Source of the DNA: Xanthomonas massiliensis
GTDB lineage: Bacteria; Pseudomonadota; Gammaproteobacteria; Xanthomonadales; Xanthomonadaceae
Assembly (NCBI RefSeq): GCF_900018785.1
Contig: NZ_FCOY01000006.1
Location: 124,001 to 188,000, forward strand
Direction of reading: 5' to 3'
DNA: 64,000 nucleotides
Shown here: positions 43,101-51,471 of the stretch, in pieces
Numbering within the stretch: the first letter of the stretch is position 1
Layout: every line of letters begins with the position of its first letter
The notes under the pieces: generated by a model
The model's database searches: none
Told to the model about the DNA's origin: nothing
What the model saw: only the letters and a program-made list of their open reading frames with translations
Position numbers and translations under genes: made by a program

Positions 43101-44384
43101 GGCTTCTTCGAGCTGGTGCGCGATGCGCGCCGCGACGGGCTGTTGCTGGCCTACCACGACCGCAGCGACGGCGGCGCCTTCGCCGCGCTGTGCGAGATGG
43201 CCTTCGCCTCGCACCTGGGCCTGGACATCGGCCTGGACGGCTGGGGCGAGGATCCGTTCCGCGCCCTGTTCAACGAGGAGCTGGGCGCGATCGTGCAGGT
43301 GGCCGGCGAGAACCGCGCCGCGTTCGCCGACCTGGTCGAGCGCCATGCGCTGACCGAATGCGCGCAGCGCATCGCACGGCCGACCACCGCGCCGGTGGTG
43401 CGCGTCATCGAGGGCCAGGACGTGCTGGCCGAGTGGCGCTGGGAAGAGCTGTTCGACGCGTGGTGGTCGGTCAGCCACGCCATGCAGAAGCTGCGCGACA
43501 ACCCCGAGGCGGCCGATGCCGAGCGCGCGGCGGCGCGCGATTTCGCCGCGCCGGGGCTGAAGCCGCGCCTGACCTTCGATCCGGCCGAGGACGTGGCCGC
43601 GCCGTTCGTCGCCACCGGGGCGCGGCCGAAGGTGGCGATCCTGCGCGAGCAGGGCGTCAACGGCCAGATCGAGATGGCCAACGCGTTCGAGCGCGCCGGC
43701 TTCGACAGCTTCGACGTGCACATGAGCGACCTGGTCGCCGGGCGCGTGGACCTGGCCGGTTTCCGCGGCCTGGCCGCGTGCGGCGGCTTCAGCTACGGCG
43801 ACGTGCTCGGCGCCGGCCGCGGCTGGGCGACCTCGGTCCTGGAGCGGCCGGCGCTGCGCGCGATGTTCGCCGCGTTCTTCGCCCGCAGCGACAGCTTCGC
43901 CCTGGGCGTGTGCAACGGCTGCCAGATGCTCAGCCAGCTCAAGGAGATCATCCCCGGCGCCGACGGCTGGCCACGCTTCGTGCGCAACCGCAGTGAGCAG
44001 TTCGAGGCACGCACGGCCCTGCTGGAAGTGGTGGAATCGCCCTCGATCTTCCTGCGCGGCATGGAAGGCGCGCGCCTGCCGGTGGCCGTGGCCCACGGCG
44101 AGGGCCGGGCCGAGTTCGCCAGTGCGGTCGAGCAGGCCGCCGCGCGCGTGGCGCTGCGCTACGTCGATGGCCACGGCCAGGCGGCGACGGCCTATCCGCT
44201 CAATCCCAACGGCTCGCCCGAAGGCATCACCGGCCTGACCACGACCGACGGTCGCGTCACCATCCTCATGCCGCATCCCGAGCGCACCCCGCGCACGCTC
44301 AACCTGAGCTGGGCACCGGCGGACTGGCCGGCCGACTCGCCCTGGCTGCGCATGTTCCGCAATGCACGGGTATGGGTGGCCTGA
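40182..44384 (+). CDS. purL: Phosphoribosylformylglycinamidine synthase (single-chain), with in-frame repeat insertion
   Basis: A 1400-residue enzyme for step four of purine synthesis. It has an N-terminal PurS-like domain, two AIRS halves ([48 protein letters not shown]) and a C-terminal glutaminase with Cys in [12 protein letters not shown] and a His/Glu pair near [11 protein letters not shown]. It is roughly 100 residues longer than usual. The excess is concentrated at residues ~590-690, a Gly/Pro/Asp-rich segment with three 22-residue tandem repeats, and a smaller Ala/Ser/Pro insert near residue 885. Both lie in loops between conserved blocks (the text resumes at [15 protein letters not shown]), so the enzyme is probably active. 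A strong terminator follows. Confidence 0.95.
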   Translation: MIVLEGASALSPFRRTRLESRLHAIAPGLHIAGAWQVFFIQPRLGQAPDLATLQRILEARPEPAAREAGAVSRWVVPRLGTRSPWSSKATELIAGAGVAVARVERGMRLDLAGWPDDAAAQAALARLLYDPMTQSLLDSDAAAQALFAAPPRKPLQRISLAELEQANVRLGLALAGDEIDYLRERFAALGRDPSDVELMMFAQANSEHCRHKIFNASWTIDGKQQDRSLFRMIKNTQQHTPQHTLSAYSDNAAVVEGLPAARYRPDPASGRYRAEPVTGSAFCIKVETHNHPTAIAPFPGAATGAGGEIRDEGATGRGGKPKAGLTGFTVSHLRIPTLPQPWEAPRALNPRMAPALEIMLDGPLGGAAFNNEFGRPNLLGYFRSFELAQAPGLVRAYDKPIMLAGGIGAIDRVQVQKIKLQPGDAVIVLGGPAMLIGLGGGAASSVASGDSAEDLDFASVQRDNPEMERRCQEVIDRCVALGEDNPIHFFHDVGAGGLSNAIPELLHDSGVGGVIDLDKVPSDDPSLSPLELWCNESQERYVLGVPAARLAEFAAICERERCPFATVGVATAEQRLVAGYGATVASVYGGSGARDDVPGPAPRGGDPDGQGGGVAHEALSGPAPHGGDLDEQRGSVVHGALPGPAQRAGRPDDLRGSAAQAEIPVSGPQAQPAGVGEGADRGGASASAHPIDLPMDVLFGKPPKMHRDTVHPPAPHWPELATRGLELHQAGLRVLAHPTVAAKSFLVTIGDRSVGGLTAREQMVGPWQLPVADCAITLAGFDTVAGEAMAIGERAPLALLDSAAAARMAVGEAITNLCAAPVETLDTVKLSANWMAAAGFDGEDALLYDAVRAVGMALCPDLDLAIPVGKDSLSMQAQWDGGASDAAPASAPAHRSVSPVSLVVSAFAPVADASTQLTPLLAREADTDLWLIGLGAGKQRLGGSVLAQVHPGEGALPAFAGPVPDLDDPQRLRGFFELVRDARRDGLLLAYHDRSDGGAFAALCEMAFASHLGLDIGLDGWGEDPFRALFNEELGAIVQVAGENRAAFADLVERHALTECAQRIARPTTAPVVRVIEGQDVLAEWRWEELFDAWWSVSHAMQKLRDNPEAADAERAAARDFAAPGLKPRLTFDPAEDVAAPFVATGARPKVAILREQGVNGQIEMANAFERAGFDSFDVHMSDLVAGRVDLAGFRGLAACGGFSYGDVLGAGRGWATSVLERPALRAMFAAFFARSDSFALGVCNGCQMLSQLKEIIPGADGWPRFVRNRSEQFEARTALLEVVESPSIFLRGMEGARLPVAVAHGEGRAEFASAVEQAAARVALRYVDGHGQAATAYPLNPNGSPEGITGLTTTDGRVTILMPHPERTPRTLNLSWAPADWPADSPWLRMFRNARVWVA
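41973..42170 (+). repeat. Three tandem 66-bp in-frame repeats inside purL
   Basis: Units at 41973-42038, 42039-42104 and 42105-42170 each encode 22 residues. Each starts with PGPA or SGPA and contains a G(G/R)xxD core and a Gly-Ser-Val/Ala segment. They diverge by about a quarter to a third of bases by eye. The period is a multiple of three, so the purL frame is kept. Confidence 0.8.
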
Positions 44385-44413
44385 GCGCCTGATCCGGCCC
44401 GGGGAAGCGACGG

Positions 44414-44448
44414 ATCCCGCCAACGCGTGCGTTGGCGGGATTTTTTTT
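44414..44448 (+). terminator. Strong rho-independent terminator of purL
   Basis: A near-perfect stem (44414-44426 with 44429-44441) is followed by eight T residues, 30 bases after the purL stop. It is the best intrinsic terminator in the window. Confidence 0.92.
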
Positions 44449-44573
44449 GCCTGGCGCCGCCCCGAGGCAGCTGGGCGCGGATGCCAAGGTTTTTGCAATA
44501 GCTGGCTGTTGGCTGCGCGTTTGCAGATCTTCCATGGATCTTGGGTGGCGTTTCGGATCATGTCCGAAATTCG

Positions 44574-44589
44574 TGTGATGAATGTCACA
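44574..44589 (+). promoter_or_regulatory. Perfect CRP/Clp-type binding site upstream of the adhesin
   Basis: The 16-mer TGTGATGAATGTCACA is an exact match to the TGTGA-N6-TCACA consensus of CRP and of its xanthomonad homologue Clp. A second overlapping palindrome, GTCAC-AAA-GTGAC, lies at 44584-44596. The setting is an AT-rich 420-base gap (44385-44804) between purL and the adhesin gene. Clp responds to cyclic di-GMP in Xanthomonas; its action here is inferred. Confidence 0.65.
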
Positions 44590-44602
44590 AAGTGACAAAA
44601 AC

Positions 44603-44632
44603 TTGACTCGATTTGTCATCGACTGCTAACAA
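44603..44632 (+). promoter_or_regulatory. Possible sigma-70 promoter of the adhesin gene
   Basis: A TTGACT -35 (44603-44608) and a TAACAA -10-like element (44627-44632) are 18 bases apart. The start point would be near 44640, placing the centre of the CRP/Clp palindrome near -58, close to a class I position. The leader to the ATG would be ~165 bases. The -10 is imperfect. Confidence 0.4.
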
Positions 44633-44804
44633 GCGTCTCCATTCGACAGTTTATTGGCGTTCAGGTTCGATCTTCGGCCGTTGCCGAGGACCCGTTCCTT
44701 CCCCCGCGAAGCGCCACCGGATTCCAGGCCATGCAGGACGTGATCGGCCGGAAATGCGTGTTTCTAGTTCCAGAAAACACAGCCTTCCCAACAAGGAGCA
44801 GTCG

Positions 44805-47800
44805 ATGAACCGGATTTATCGCAAGGTGTGGAATCGCGCGCTGGGCCAGTGGATCGTGGCATCGGAACTGGCGTCCGGGCGGGGGAAGGCATCGGACGGA
44901 CGCGGCGGGCAGGGCAGCGCGGTCGGGACGCGGGCGGCGCTGCCGGTGGCGCTGGTGCTGGCCTTGGCCGGCTATGGCTCGGCGATGCCGCCGGCGGCGG
45001 CGCAATCGGTGGAAGTCGGTGGCAACAAGCCGTGCGTGGTCCTGGCCAGCGGCCTGGTCGACGAATGCGTGGTCGACGGCAGTGCGAAGGCCGCGGGCGA
45101 AGGCGCCGTCGCGGTCGGCAGCGGGGCCACGGCCGCGGGCGACCAGGCCGTGGCGATCGGTGCCGGCACCCGCGCCGGGGAGAGCGGTGCCACCGCGATC
45201 GGGGCGGGGTCCGTCGCCGGGGGCGCCTACGCCACCGCCACCGGCAGCGAGGCGGTGGCCTCGGGGCTGCAATCCACGGCGGGCGGTTTCCGCGCCGAGG
45301 CCAGCGCCGACGGTGCCGCGGCCTATGGCGGCTACAGCGCCGCCACCGGCTTCGGGGCCACGGCGCTCGGCTATGGCGCGCTGGCCGGCGCAGCGTCCGC
45401 CACCGCCGTCGGTTTCGGTGCGCTGGCCAGCCACGACGACGCCACCGCGCTGGGCTCCAACGCGATCGCCAGCGGCGACAACAGCGTCGCGGTGGGCGGC
45501 GCCTTCTGGGGCCTGCTGCCGACCGAGGCGTCCGGCGACTACGCCACCGCGGTGGGCGGCGCGGCCTATGCGGCTGGCCTGAACAGCACCGCGCTCGGCA
45601 ACTTCTCCAGCGCGACCGCAACGGACGCGCTGGCCCTGGGCGCCGACGCGGTCGCCTCGGCCAAGGGCGCGGTTGCGCTGGGCACCGGCTCCGTGGCCGG
45701 GCGCGAGAACGCCGTGTCGGTCGGTGACGCGGGCAGCGAGCGCCAGGTCACGAATGTCGCGGCCGGTACCGAAGCCTCCGACGCGGTGAACGTGGCACAG
45801 CTGCAGGCGGTAGCCGATGTGGCGCAGGCCACCGGCCGGTATTTCCAGGCATCGGGCAGCGACGACAGCGATGCCGGCGCCTATGTGGAAGGCGACAACG
45901 CGCTGGCCGCCGGCGAGGCCAGCAATGCCATCGGCAACGGCGCCATCGCGCTGGGCAGCGGCGCGATCGCCTTCGCCGACAACGCCACCGCGGTGGGCTT
46001 CAACGCACTGGCCAGCGGCCAGAACAGCGCCGCCTTCGGCAACAACGCCCAGGCCACCGGTCCCGGCAGCGTGGCGGTGGGCGGCAACGCGGTGGACGAG
46101 GACGGCAATGCATTGATCACCAGCGGCGGCGTGCCGGTGGAGACCGGCGCGACCAGCGCCGGCGTGGGCGGGACCGCGGTCGGCGCCAGCGCCGACGCCG
46201 GCGGGTTCGCCGCCTCGGCATTCGGCGTGGGCGCCTATGCGCCGGGCGCGCAGGCCTCGGCGTTCGGTGCGGTGGCCAATGCGGTGGGCGACTATGCGAC
46301 CGCGGTCGGGACCCAGAGCACCGCGTCGGGCACCAGCAGCGTCGCCATCGGCGGGCCGGTCGACCTGATCCCCGGCTGGGGCCTGTTCGTGTCCACGCAG
46401 GCCAGCGGCGAGGCCGCCGCGGCCCTGGGTGCCGGCGCGATCGCTTCCGGCGACTACGGCCTGGCCGCCGGCACCCTGTCGGAGGCGGCCGGGGCGGAGA
46501 GCACGGCGATCGGCTACTTCGCCTATGCGCCGGGAACGAATGCGTCCGCGCTGGGCGCCGAGTCGTGGGCCAGCGGCGCCGACAGCACCGCGATCGGCTA
46601 CTACAGCACCGCCCTGGGGGCCAACAGCGTCGCCCTCGGCGCCAACTCCACCGCCAACCGGGCCGACACGGTGTCGGTCGGCGACGTGGGCAGCGAGCGC
46701 CAGGTCACGAATGTCGCCGCCGGTACCGAAGCCACTGATGCGGTGAACGTGGCGCAGCTGCAGGAGGTGGCCGGCGTGGCGCAGGCCACCGGCAAGTATT
46801 TCCAGGCATCGGCGGACGCGGACAACGGACTGGGCGCCTATGCCGAGGGCAACGGTGCGGTAGCCGCCGGCGCGGTGGCCAGTGCCTACGGCGACGGCGC
46901 CGCGGCGTTCGGCAACGCCGCGCTGGCCCTGGGCGAGGACAGCGTGGCGATGGGCCGCGCCAGTTCGGCCGCGGGTACCAGTGCCACCGCCATCGGCGGC
47001 CAGGGCCAGGCCTACGACCAGTACAACTCGCCGATCGTCGACGAAGACGGCAGGCCGGTGCTGACCGGCACCACGGCGGCCGAGGGCGCTACGGCCGTCG
47101 GTGCCGGAGCGCAGGCCACCGGCGAGGTCAGCAACGCGTTCGGCTACGGTGCGCAGGCCACCGGCGATCGCAGCTTCGCCGGCGGCTACAAGTCCCGCGC
47201 CAGCGGGAGCTACAGCACCGCCATCGGCGACGACGCCTGGGCCAGCGGTGGGGACAGCAGCGCGGTGGGCGCCTATGCGTGGGCGACGCAGGACGGGGCG
47301 AGCGCCTTCGGCGCCAGCGCCTGGGCCACGGGCATCAACGCCTCGGCGTTCGGTGCCGGTGCGTGGGCCAGCGGCAGCGGCGCCACCTCGATCGGCTACG
47401 ACAGCTGGGCACCCGGCACGAGCGCGGTGGCGATCGGCCGCGGTGCGTTCGGCTATGCGAACTACAGCTTCGCCGGCGGTTTCCAGGCACTGGCCAACGA
47501 CGTCAACACCATCGCCCTGGGTACCAACACGCTGGCCGATGCCGAGAGCGCCATCGCCATCGGCGCCGGCGCGGCGGCGAGCGGTGCCAATGCGGTGGCG
47601 CTCGGTGCCGGCGCGGTGGCCGAGCGCGACCGCAGCGTCTCGGTCGGCAGCGCCGGGGCCGAACGCCAGATCACGAATGTCGCCGCCGGTACCGAAGCCA
47701 CCGATGCGGTGAACGTGGCGCAGCTGCAGGAAGTGGCGGCGGCCGCGGCGACCACCGACAAGTACTTCAAGGCCTCCGGCAGCGACGACAGCGATGCCGG

Positions 47801-50800
47801 CGCCTATGTGGAAGGCGACAACGCGCTGGCGGCCGGCGAGGCCAGCAATGCCATCGGCAACGGCGCCATCGCGCTGGGCAGCGGCGCGACCGCCTTCGCC
47901 GACAACGCCACCGCGGTGGGCTTCAATGCGCTGGCCACGGACGTGGGGGCGGTGGCCCTCGGCCTGGACAGCCAGGCGCTGGGCGAGACCAGCATCGCCC
48001 TCGGGGCCGGTGCGCTGGCCAGCGAGATCGGCGCCAGCGCCACCGGCGCCGGTGCCGAAGCCTCCGGCGCCTATGCCACCGCCAGCGGCAGCGAGGCGCT
48101 CGCCTCGGAAACGCAGGCCACCGCGACCGGGTTCCGCAGCGAGGCCAGCGGCCAGGGAGCGACCGCGCTGGGCAGCTACAGCGCGGCCGGCGGCTTCCTC
48201 GCCTCGGCCCTGGGCTATGGCGCCTCCGCCGCGAGCGACTACGCCACCGCGGTCGGCGCCTCGGCGAACGCCTCCGGTTCCGGTGCGGTGGCGGTGGGCG
48301 AGTCCAGCCAGGCCAGCGGCGACGAGAGCGTCGCGGTGGGCGGATCGACCTTCTTCGGCCTGATCCCGGCCCAGGCCGCCGGGACGGGCGCCTCGGCGTT
48401 CGGCGCCGGCGCATGGGCCACCCAGGACTACGCCACCGCGCTCGGCTGGAACAGCTGGGCCGATGCCGGAAGTGCCACCGCCGTGGGCGAAAGTGCCCTG
48501 GCGGGAGCGGCCAACAGCGTGGCGCTGGGCGCCGGTTCGGTGGCCGACCGCGAGAACACCGTGTCGGTCGGCGATGCCGGTGCCGAACGCCAGATCGCCA
48601 ATGTCGCCGCCGGCACCGAGGGCACCGACGCGGTGAACCTGGACCAGCTCAACGCCGTGGCCGAGGTGGCGCAGGCCACCAGCAAGTACTTCCAGGCCTC
48701 CGGCGGCGCTGGCAGCGATGTCGGTGCCTATGTCGATGGCGACTACGCCACGGCGATCGGCGAGGCCGCCAGCGCCTACGAGACCGGTGCCAGCGCGATC
48801 GGCAGCGGTGCGCTGGCGATCGGCCGCTACGCCACTGCTTCGGGCTACAACGCCACCGCCTCGGCCGAGTCGGCCACCGCGGTCGGCGGCGCGCTGTACT
48901 ACACCGACGAGGACGGCAACGTGCTGCTCGACCGCAGCACCACCGCGAGCGCCGCCGGGGCGAGCGCCTTCGGCGCCGGTGCCGAAGCCTCCGGCGCGTT
49001 CGCCACCGCCACCGGCGCCGGTGCCACCGCCGCCGGCCTGCAGTCCACCGCGGTCGGCTACGGCAGCGCGGCGGACAGCGACTACGGCACCGCGCTGGGG
49101 GCGTTCAGCAGCGCCGGCGGCGTGCGTACCACCGCGCTCGGCTACGGCGCCGACGCCGGCGGCGACTACGCCGCGGCGCTGGGCTGGGGCAGCCTGGCCT
49201 CGGGCCGCTACGCCAGCGCACTCGGGTATGGCGCCACCGCCAGCGGCGCCTATGCCACCGGCGTCGGCGCCAGTGCGCGCGCCACCGGCGAGGATGCCAC
49301 CGCGGTCGGCGCGACCGCCTGGGCGACCGCCGCGCAGGCCACCGCGCTGGGCCAGTTCGCCTGGGCCACCTCGCAGGGCGCCACTGCCATCGGCCAGGAC
49401 TCGTATGCTTACGGCGGCGTCAACGCCACCGCGCTGGGCGCCTCGGCCTGGGCCAACGGCGCCAACAGCGTGGCGCTGGGCGCCGGTTCGCGCGCCAGCG
49501 AGGCCGACGTGGTCTCGGTCGGCGGCGGCGACGGCACCACCTCGCCGGCCACGCGCCGCATCGTCAACGTGGCCGACGCGGTCGGCGAGACCGACGCGGT
49601 GAACAAGTCGCAGCTCGATGCGGTGGCCGCCACCGTCGAGGCGACGAGCGCGGGGTTCCAGGCCAACGGCGCCGGCGTGGCCACGGCCAGCGGCGAGGAG
49701 AGCGTGGCCGCCGGTTCCGGCGCGTCCGCCAGCGGCGCCCGTTCCAGTGCGCTGGGCAGCGGCGCCAGCGCCACTGCCACCGGCGCCACCGCGATCGGCG
49801 CGGACAGCTCCGCGCGGGCCGCCAACAGCACCGCGATCGGACGCGCAACCTCGATCACCGCCAGCAATGGCGTGGCCATCGGCTATGGCGCCTTCGCCAG
49901 CAATGGCACGGGCAGCATCGCCATCGGTGCAGGCGCCGGCGTTTCCGGTGCCAACAGTGTCGCCCTCGGCGCCGGCGCCCGGGCCACCGAGGCCAACGTC
50001 GTCTCCGTCGGCGGCGGCAACGGTGCCGACGCGCCGGCGACCCGCCGCATCGTCAACGTCGGCGCCGGTCGCGTGGCCGAGGGCAGTACCGATGCGATCA
50101 CCGGCGGCCAGTTGTACGTCACCAACCAGCGCGTGGGGGCGGTCGAATCGCGGGTCAGCGACATCGACGGCCGCATCGGTTCGGTCGAGGGTGTCGTCGC
50201 CAACGCGGTCGCCTACGACGACGCGGATCGCGACAGCCTGACCCTGTCCGGCCTGCACGGCACGCGCCTGGGCAACGTGGCGGCCGGGGCGGTGGCGCTG
50301 GGCAGCCTGGACGCCATCAACGGCGGACAGCTGTTCCAGTCGCTGGGCAACATCGCCGCCCTGCTCGGCGGCGGGGCGGGCCTCGGCGCGCAGGGGGCGT
50401 TCGTCGCGCCGAGCTACGTGATCCAGGGCACCAGCTACGACAACGTGGGCGCGGCGCTGGCGGCGCTGGATACGCAGGTCACCGCGCTCGGCGGCGGCAT
50501 TGCCGCTGGCGCCGGCGGCACGAGCCGGGCGGCCAGCGAGGCCGGCGAAGGCACCGCCTACGGCGAGGGCGCCCGCGCCAACCACGCCAGCGGCAGCGCG
50601 GTCGGCACCAACGCCTATGCCCATGGCCCGAACGACACGGCCTACGGCAGCAATGCCCGGGTCGATGCCGACGGCAGCACGGCCTATGGCGCCAACACCC
50701 ACGTCGGTGCCGAGGCGACCAACGCGGTGGCGGTGGGCGAAAGCGCCAGCGTCACCACGGCGTCTGGAACGGCCGTCGGCCAGGGGGCCAGCGTCACCGC

Positions 50801-51341
50801 GACCTCCGGCACCGCCATTGGCCAGGGCGCCAGCGTGACGGCAGAAGGCGCAGTCGCCCTGGGCCAGGGCTCGCTCGCCGATCGCGCCAACACGGTATCG
50901 GTGGGAGCGGTCGGCCAGGAACGCCAGGTCGCCAACGTCGCCGCCGGCAGTGCCGATACCGACGCGGTCAACGTGCAACAGATGCGCGCGGCCGACGAGC
51001 AGATGCTGTCCAGCGCCAACAGCTACGCCGACAGCCGCTTCGGCGCGCTGAGCGACAGCTTCGAGATGTACAAGGGCGAGATCGACGACCGGCTGCGCCG
51101 CACCGACCGCCGCATCGACCGCCAGGGCGCGATGAACGCGGCGATGCTGAACATGGCCACCAGCGCGGCCGGCATCCGCACCCAGAACCGGGTCGGCGTC
51201 GGCGTCGGCTTCCAGAGCGGGCAATCGGCGTTGTCGCTGGGCTACCAGCGCGCGATCAGCGAGCGCGCCACGGTGACCCTGGGCGGCGCGTTCAGCGGCG
51301 ACGACAAGTCGGTCGGCGTGGGTGCCGGCTTCGGCTGGTGA
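44805..51341 (+). CDS. Giant trimeric autotransporter adhesin (YadA/Hia type)
   Basis: A 2178-residue type Vc surface adhesin. The N-terminus is an extended signal peptide (ESPR: MNRIYRKVWNRALGQWIVASE) with cleavage after about residue 65. The passenger is built of YadA-head-like repeats (AxAxGxxSxAxG, GAxAxG) and seven neck/connector motifs of the RQVTNVAAGTExTDAVNVAQL kind, near residues 313, 632, 954, 1262, 1585, 1748 and 2040. A coiled stalk (~2045-2110) leads to the YadA anchor ending KSVGVGAGFGW. ATG 44805 has an AAGGAG site seven bases upstream, and the ESPR fixes the start. The necks fall about 320 residues apart, showing growth by unit duplication. A secreted protease follows. Confidence 0.95.
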   Translation: MNRIYRKVWNRALGQWIVASELASGRGKASDGRGGQGSAVGTRAALPVALVLALAGYGSAMPPAAAQSVEVGGNKPCVVLASGLVDECVVDGSAKAAGEGAVAVGSGATAAGDQAVAIGAGTRAGESGATAIGAGSVAGGAYATATGSEAVASGLQSTAGGFRAEASADGAAAYGGYSAATGFGATALGYGALAGAASATAVGFGALASHDDATALGSNAIASGDNSVAVGGAFWGLLPTEASGDYATAVGGAAYAAGLNSTALGNFSSATATDALALGADAVASAKGAVALGTGSVAGRENAVSVGDAGSERQVTNVAAGTEASDAVNVAQLQAVADVAQATGRYFQASGSDDSDAGAYVEGDNALAAGEASNAIGNGAIALGSGAIAFADNATAVGFNALASGQNSAAFGNNAQATGPGSVAVGGNAVDEDGNALITSGGVPVETGATSAGVGGTAVGASADAGGFAASAFGVGAYAPGAQASAFGAVANAVGDYATAVGTQSTASGTSSVAIGGPVDLIPGWGLFVSTQASGEAAAALGAGAIASGDYGLAAGTLSEAAGAESTAIGYFAYAPGTNASALGAESWASGADSTAIGYYSTALGANSVALGANSTANRADTVSVGDVGSERQVTNVAAGTEATDAVNVAQLQEVAGVAQATGKYFQASADADNGLGAYAEGNGAVAAGAVASAYGDGAAAFGNAALALGEDSVAMGRASSAAGTSATAIGGQGQAYDQYNSPIVDEDGRPVLTGTTAAEGATAVGAGAQATGEVSNAFGYGAQATGDRSFAGGYKSRASGSYSTAIGDDAWASGGDSSAVGAYAWATQDGASAFGASAWATGINASAFGAGAWASGSGATSIGYDSWAPGTSAVAIGRGAFGYANYSFAGGFQALANDVNTIALGTNTLADAESAIAIGAGAAASGANAVALGAGAVAERDRSVSVGSAGAERQITNVAAGTEATDAVNVAQLQEVAAAAATTDKYFKASGSDDSDAGAYVEGDNALAAGEASNAIGNGAIALGSGATAFADNATAVGFNALATDVGAVALGLDSQALGETSIALGAGALASEIGASATGAGAEASGAYATASGSEALASETQATATGFRSEASGQGATALGSYSAAGGFLASALGYGASAASDYATAVGASANASGSGAVAVGESSQASGDESVAVGGSTFFGLIPAQAAGTGASAFGAGAWATQDYATALGWNSWADAGSATAVGESALAGAANSVALGAGSVADRENTVSVGDAGAERQIANVAAGTEGTDAVNLDQLNAVAEVAQATSKYFQASGGAGSDVGAYVDGDYATAIGEAASAYETGASAIGSGALAIGRYATASGYNATASAESATAVGGALYYTDEDGNVLLDRSTTASAAGASAFGAGAEASGAFATATGAGATAAGLQSTAVGYGSAADSDYGTALGAFSSAGGVRTTALGYGADAGGDYAAALGWGSLASGRYASALGYGATASGAYATGVGASARATGEDATAVGATAWATAAQATALGQFAWATSQGATAIGQDSYAYGGVNATALGASAWANGANSVALGAGSRASEADVVSVGGGDGTTSPATRRIVNVADAVGETDAVNKSQLDAVAATVEATSAGFQANGAGVATASGEESVAAGSGASASGARSSALGSGASATATGATAIGADSSARAANSTAIGRATSITASNGVAIGYGAFASNGTGSIAIGAGAGVSGANSVALGAGARATEANVVSVGGGNGADAPATRRIVNVGAGRVAEGSTDAITGGQLYVTNQRVGAVESRVSDIDGRIGSVEGVVANAVAYDDADRDSLTLSGLHGTRLGNVAAGAVALGSLDAINGGQLFQSLGNIAALLGGGAGLGAQGAFVAPSYVIQGTSYDNVGAALAALDTQVTALGGGIAAGAGGTSRAASEAGEGTAYGEGARANHASGSAVGTNAYAHGPNDTAYGSNARVDADGSTAYGANTHVGAEATNAVAVGESASVTTASGTAVGQGASVTATSGTAIGQGASVTAEGAVALGQGSLADRANTVSVGAVGQERQVANVAAGSADTDAVNVQQMRAADEQMLSSANSYADSRFGALSDSFEMYKGEIDDRLRRTDRRIDRQGAMNAAMLNMATSAAGIRTQNRVGVGVGFQSGQSALSLGYQRAISERATVTLGGAFSGDDKSVGVGAGFGW
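45855..46020 (+). repeat. Long direct repeat within the adhesin gene, copy 1
   Basis: About 160 bases are nearly identical to 47778-47943, exactly 1923 bases (641 codons, two neck-to-neck units) downstream, with only a few substitutions seen. It encodes a GSDDSDAGAYVEGDNALAAG-type head segment and marks a recent duplication. Confidence 0.85.
47778..47943 (+). repeat. Long direct repeat within the adhesin gene, copy 2
   Basis: Second copy of the repeat at 45855-46020, in the same reading frame. The copies lie just after the first and third neck motifs. Confidence 0.85.
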
Positions 51342-51471
51342 CGCCGGGAAACCGGCAGACGGCATGCATGGAGAAGCGGCAAAAGCGGGTCGATCGGAAG
51401 TGGCAGCAGTGCAGGAGTGGCACGTGCAGGAGTGATACCGGACTACCGTTCTTTCACATGGAGCATTGGAG

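Noticed and set aside
39675-44588. A 1600-codon antisense open frame opposite purL and the dsbC tail
   Set aside because: It is a shadow of high third-position GC. The amino-acid composition is unlike a folded protein, and the opposing purL is full of conserved motifs.
51409-51434. Short direct repeat of an 11-mer (GTGCAGGAGTG) before the S8 protease
   Set aside because: Two copies of an 11-mer could bind a regulator, but there is no known match and the length is within chance for this composition.
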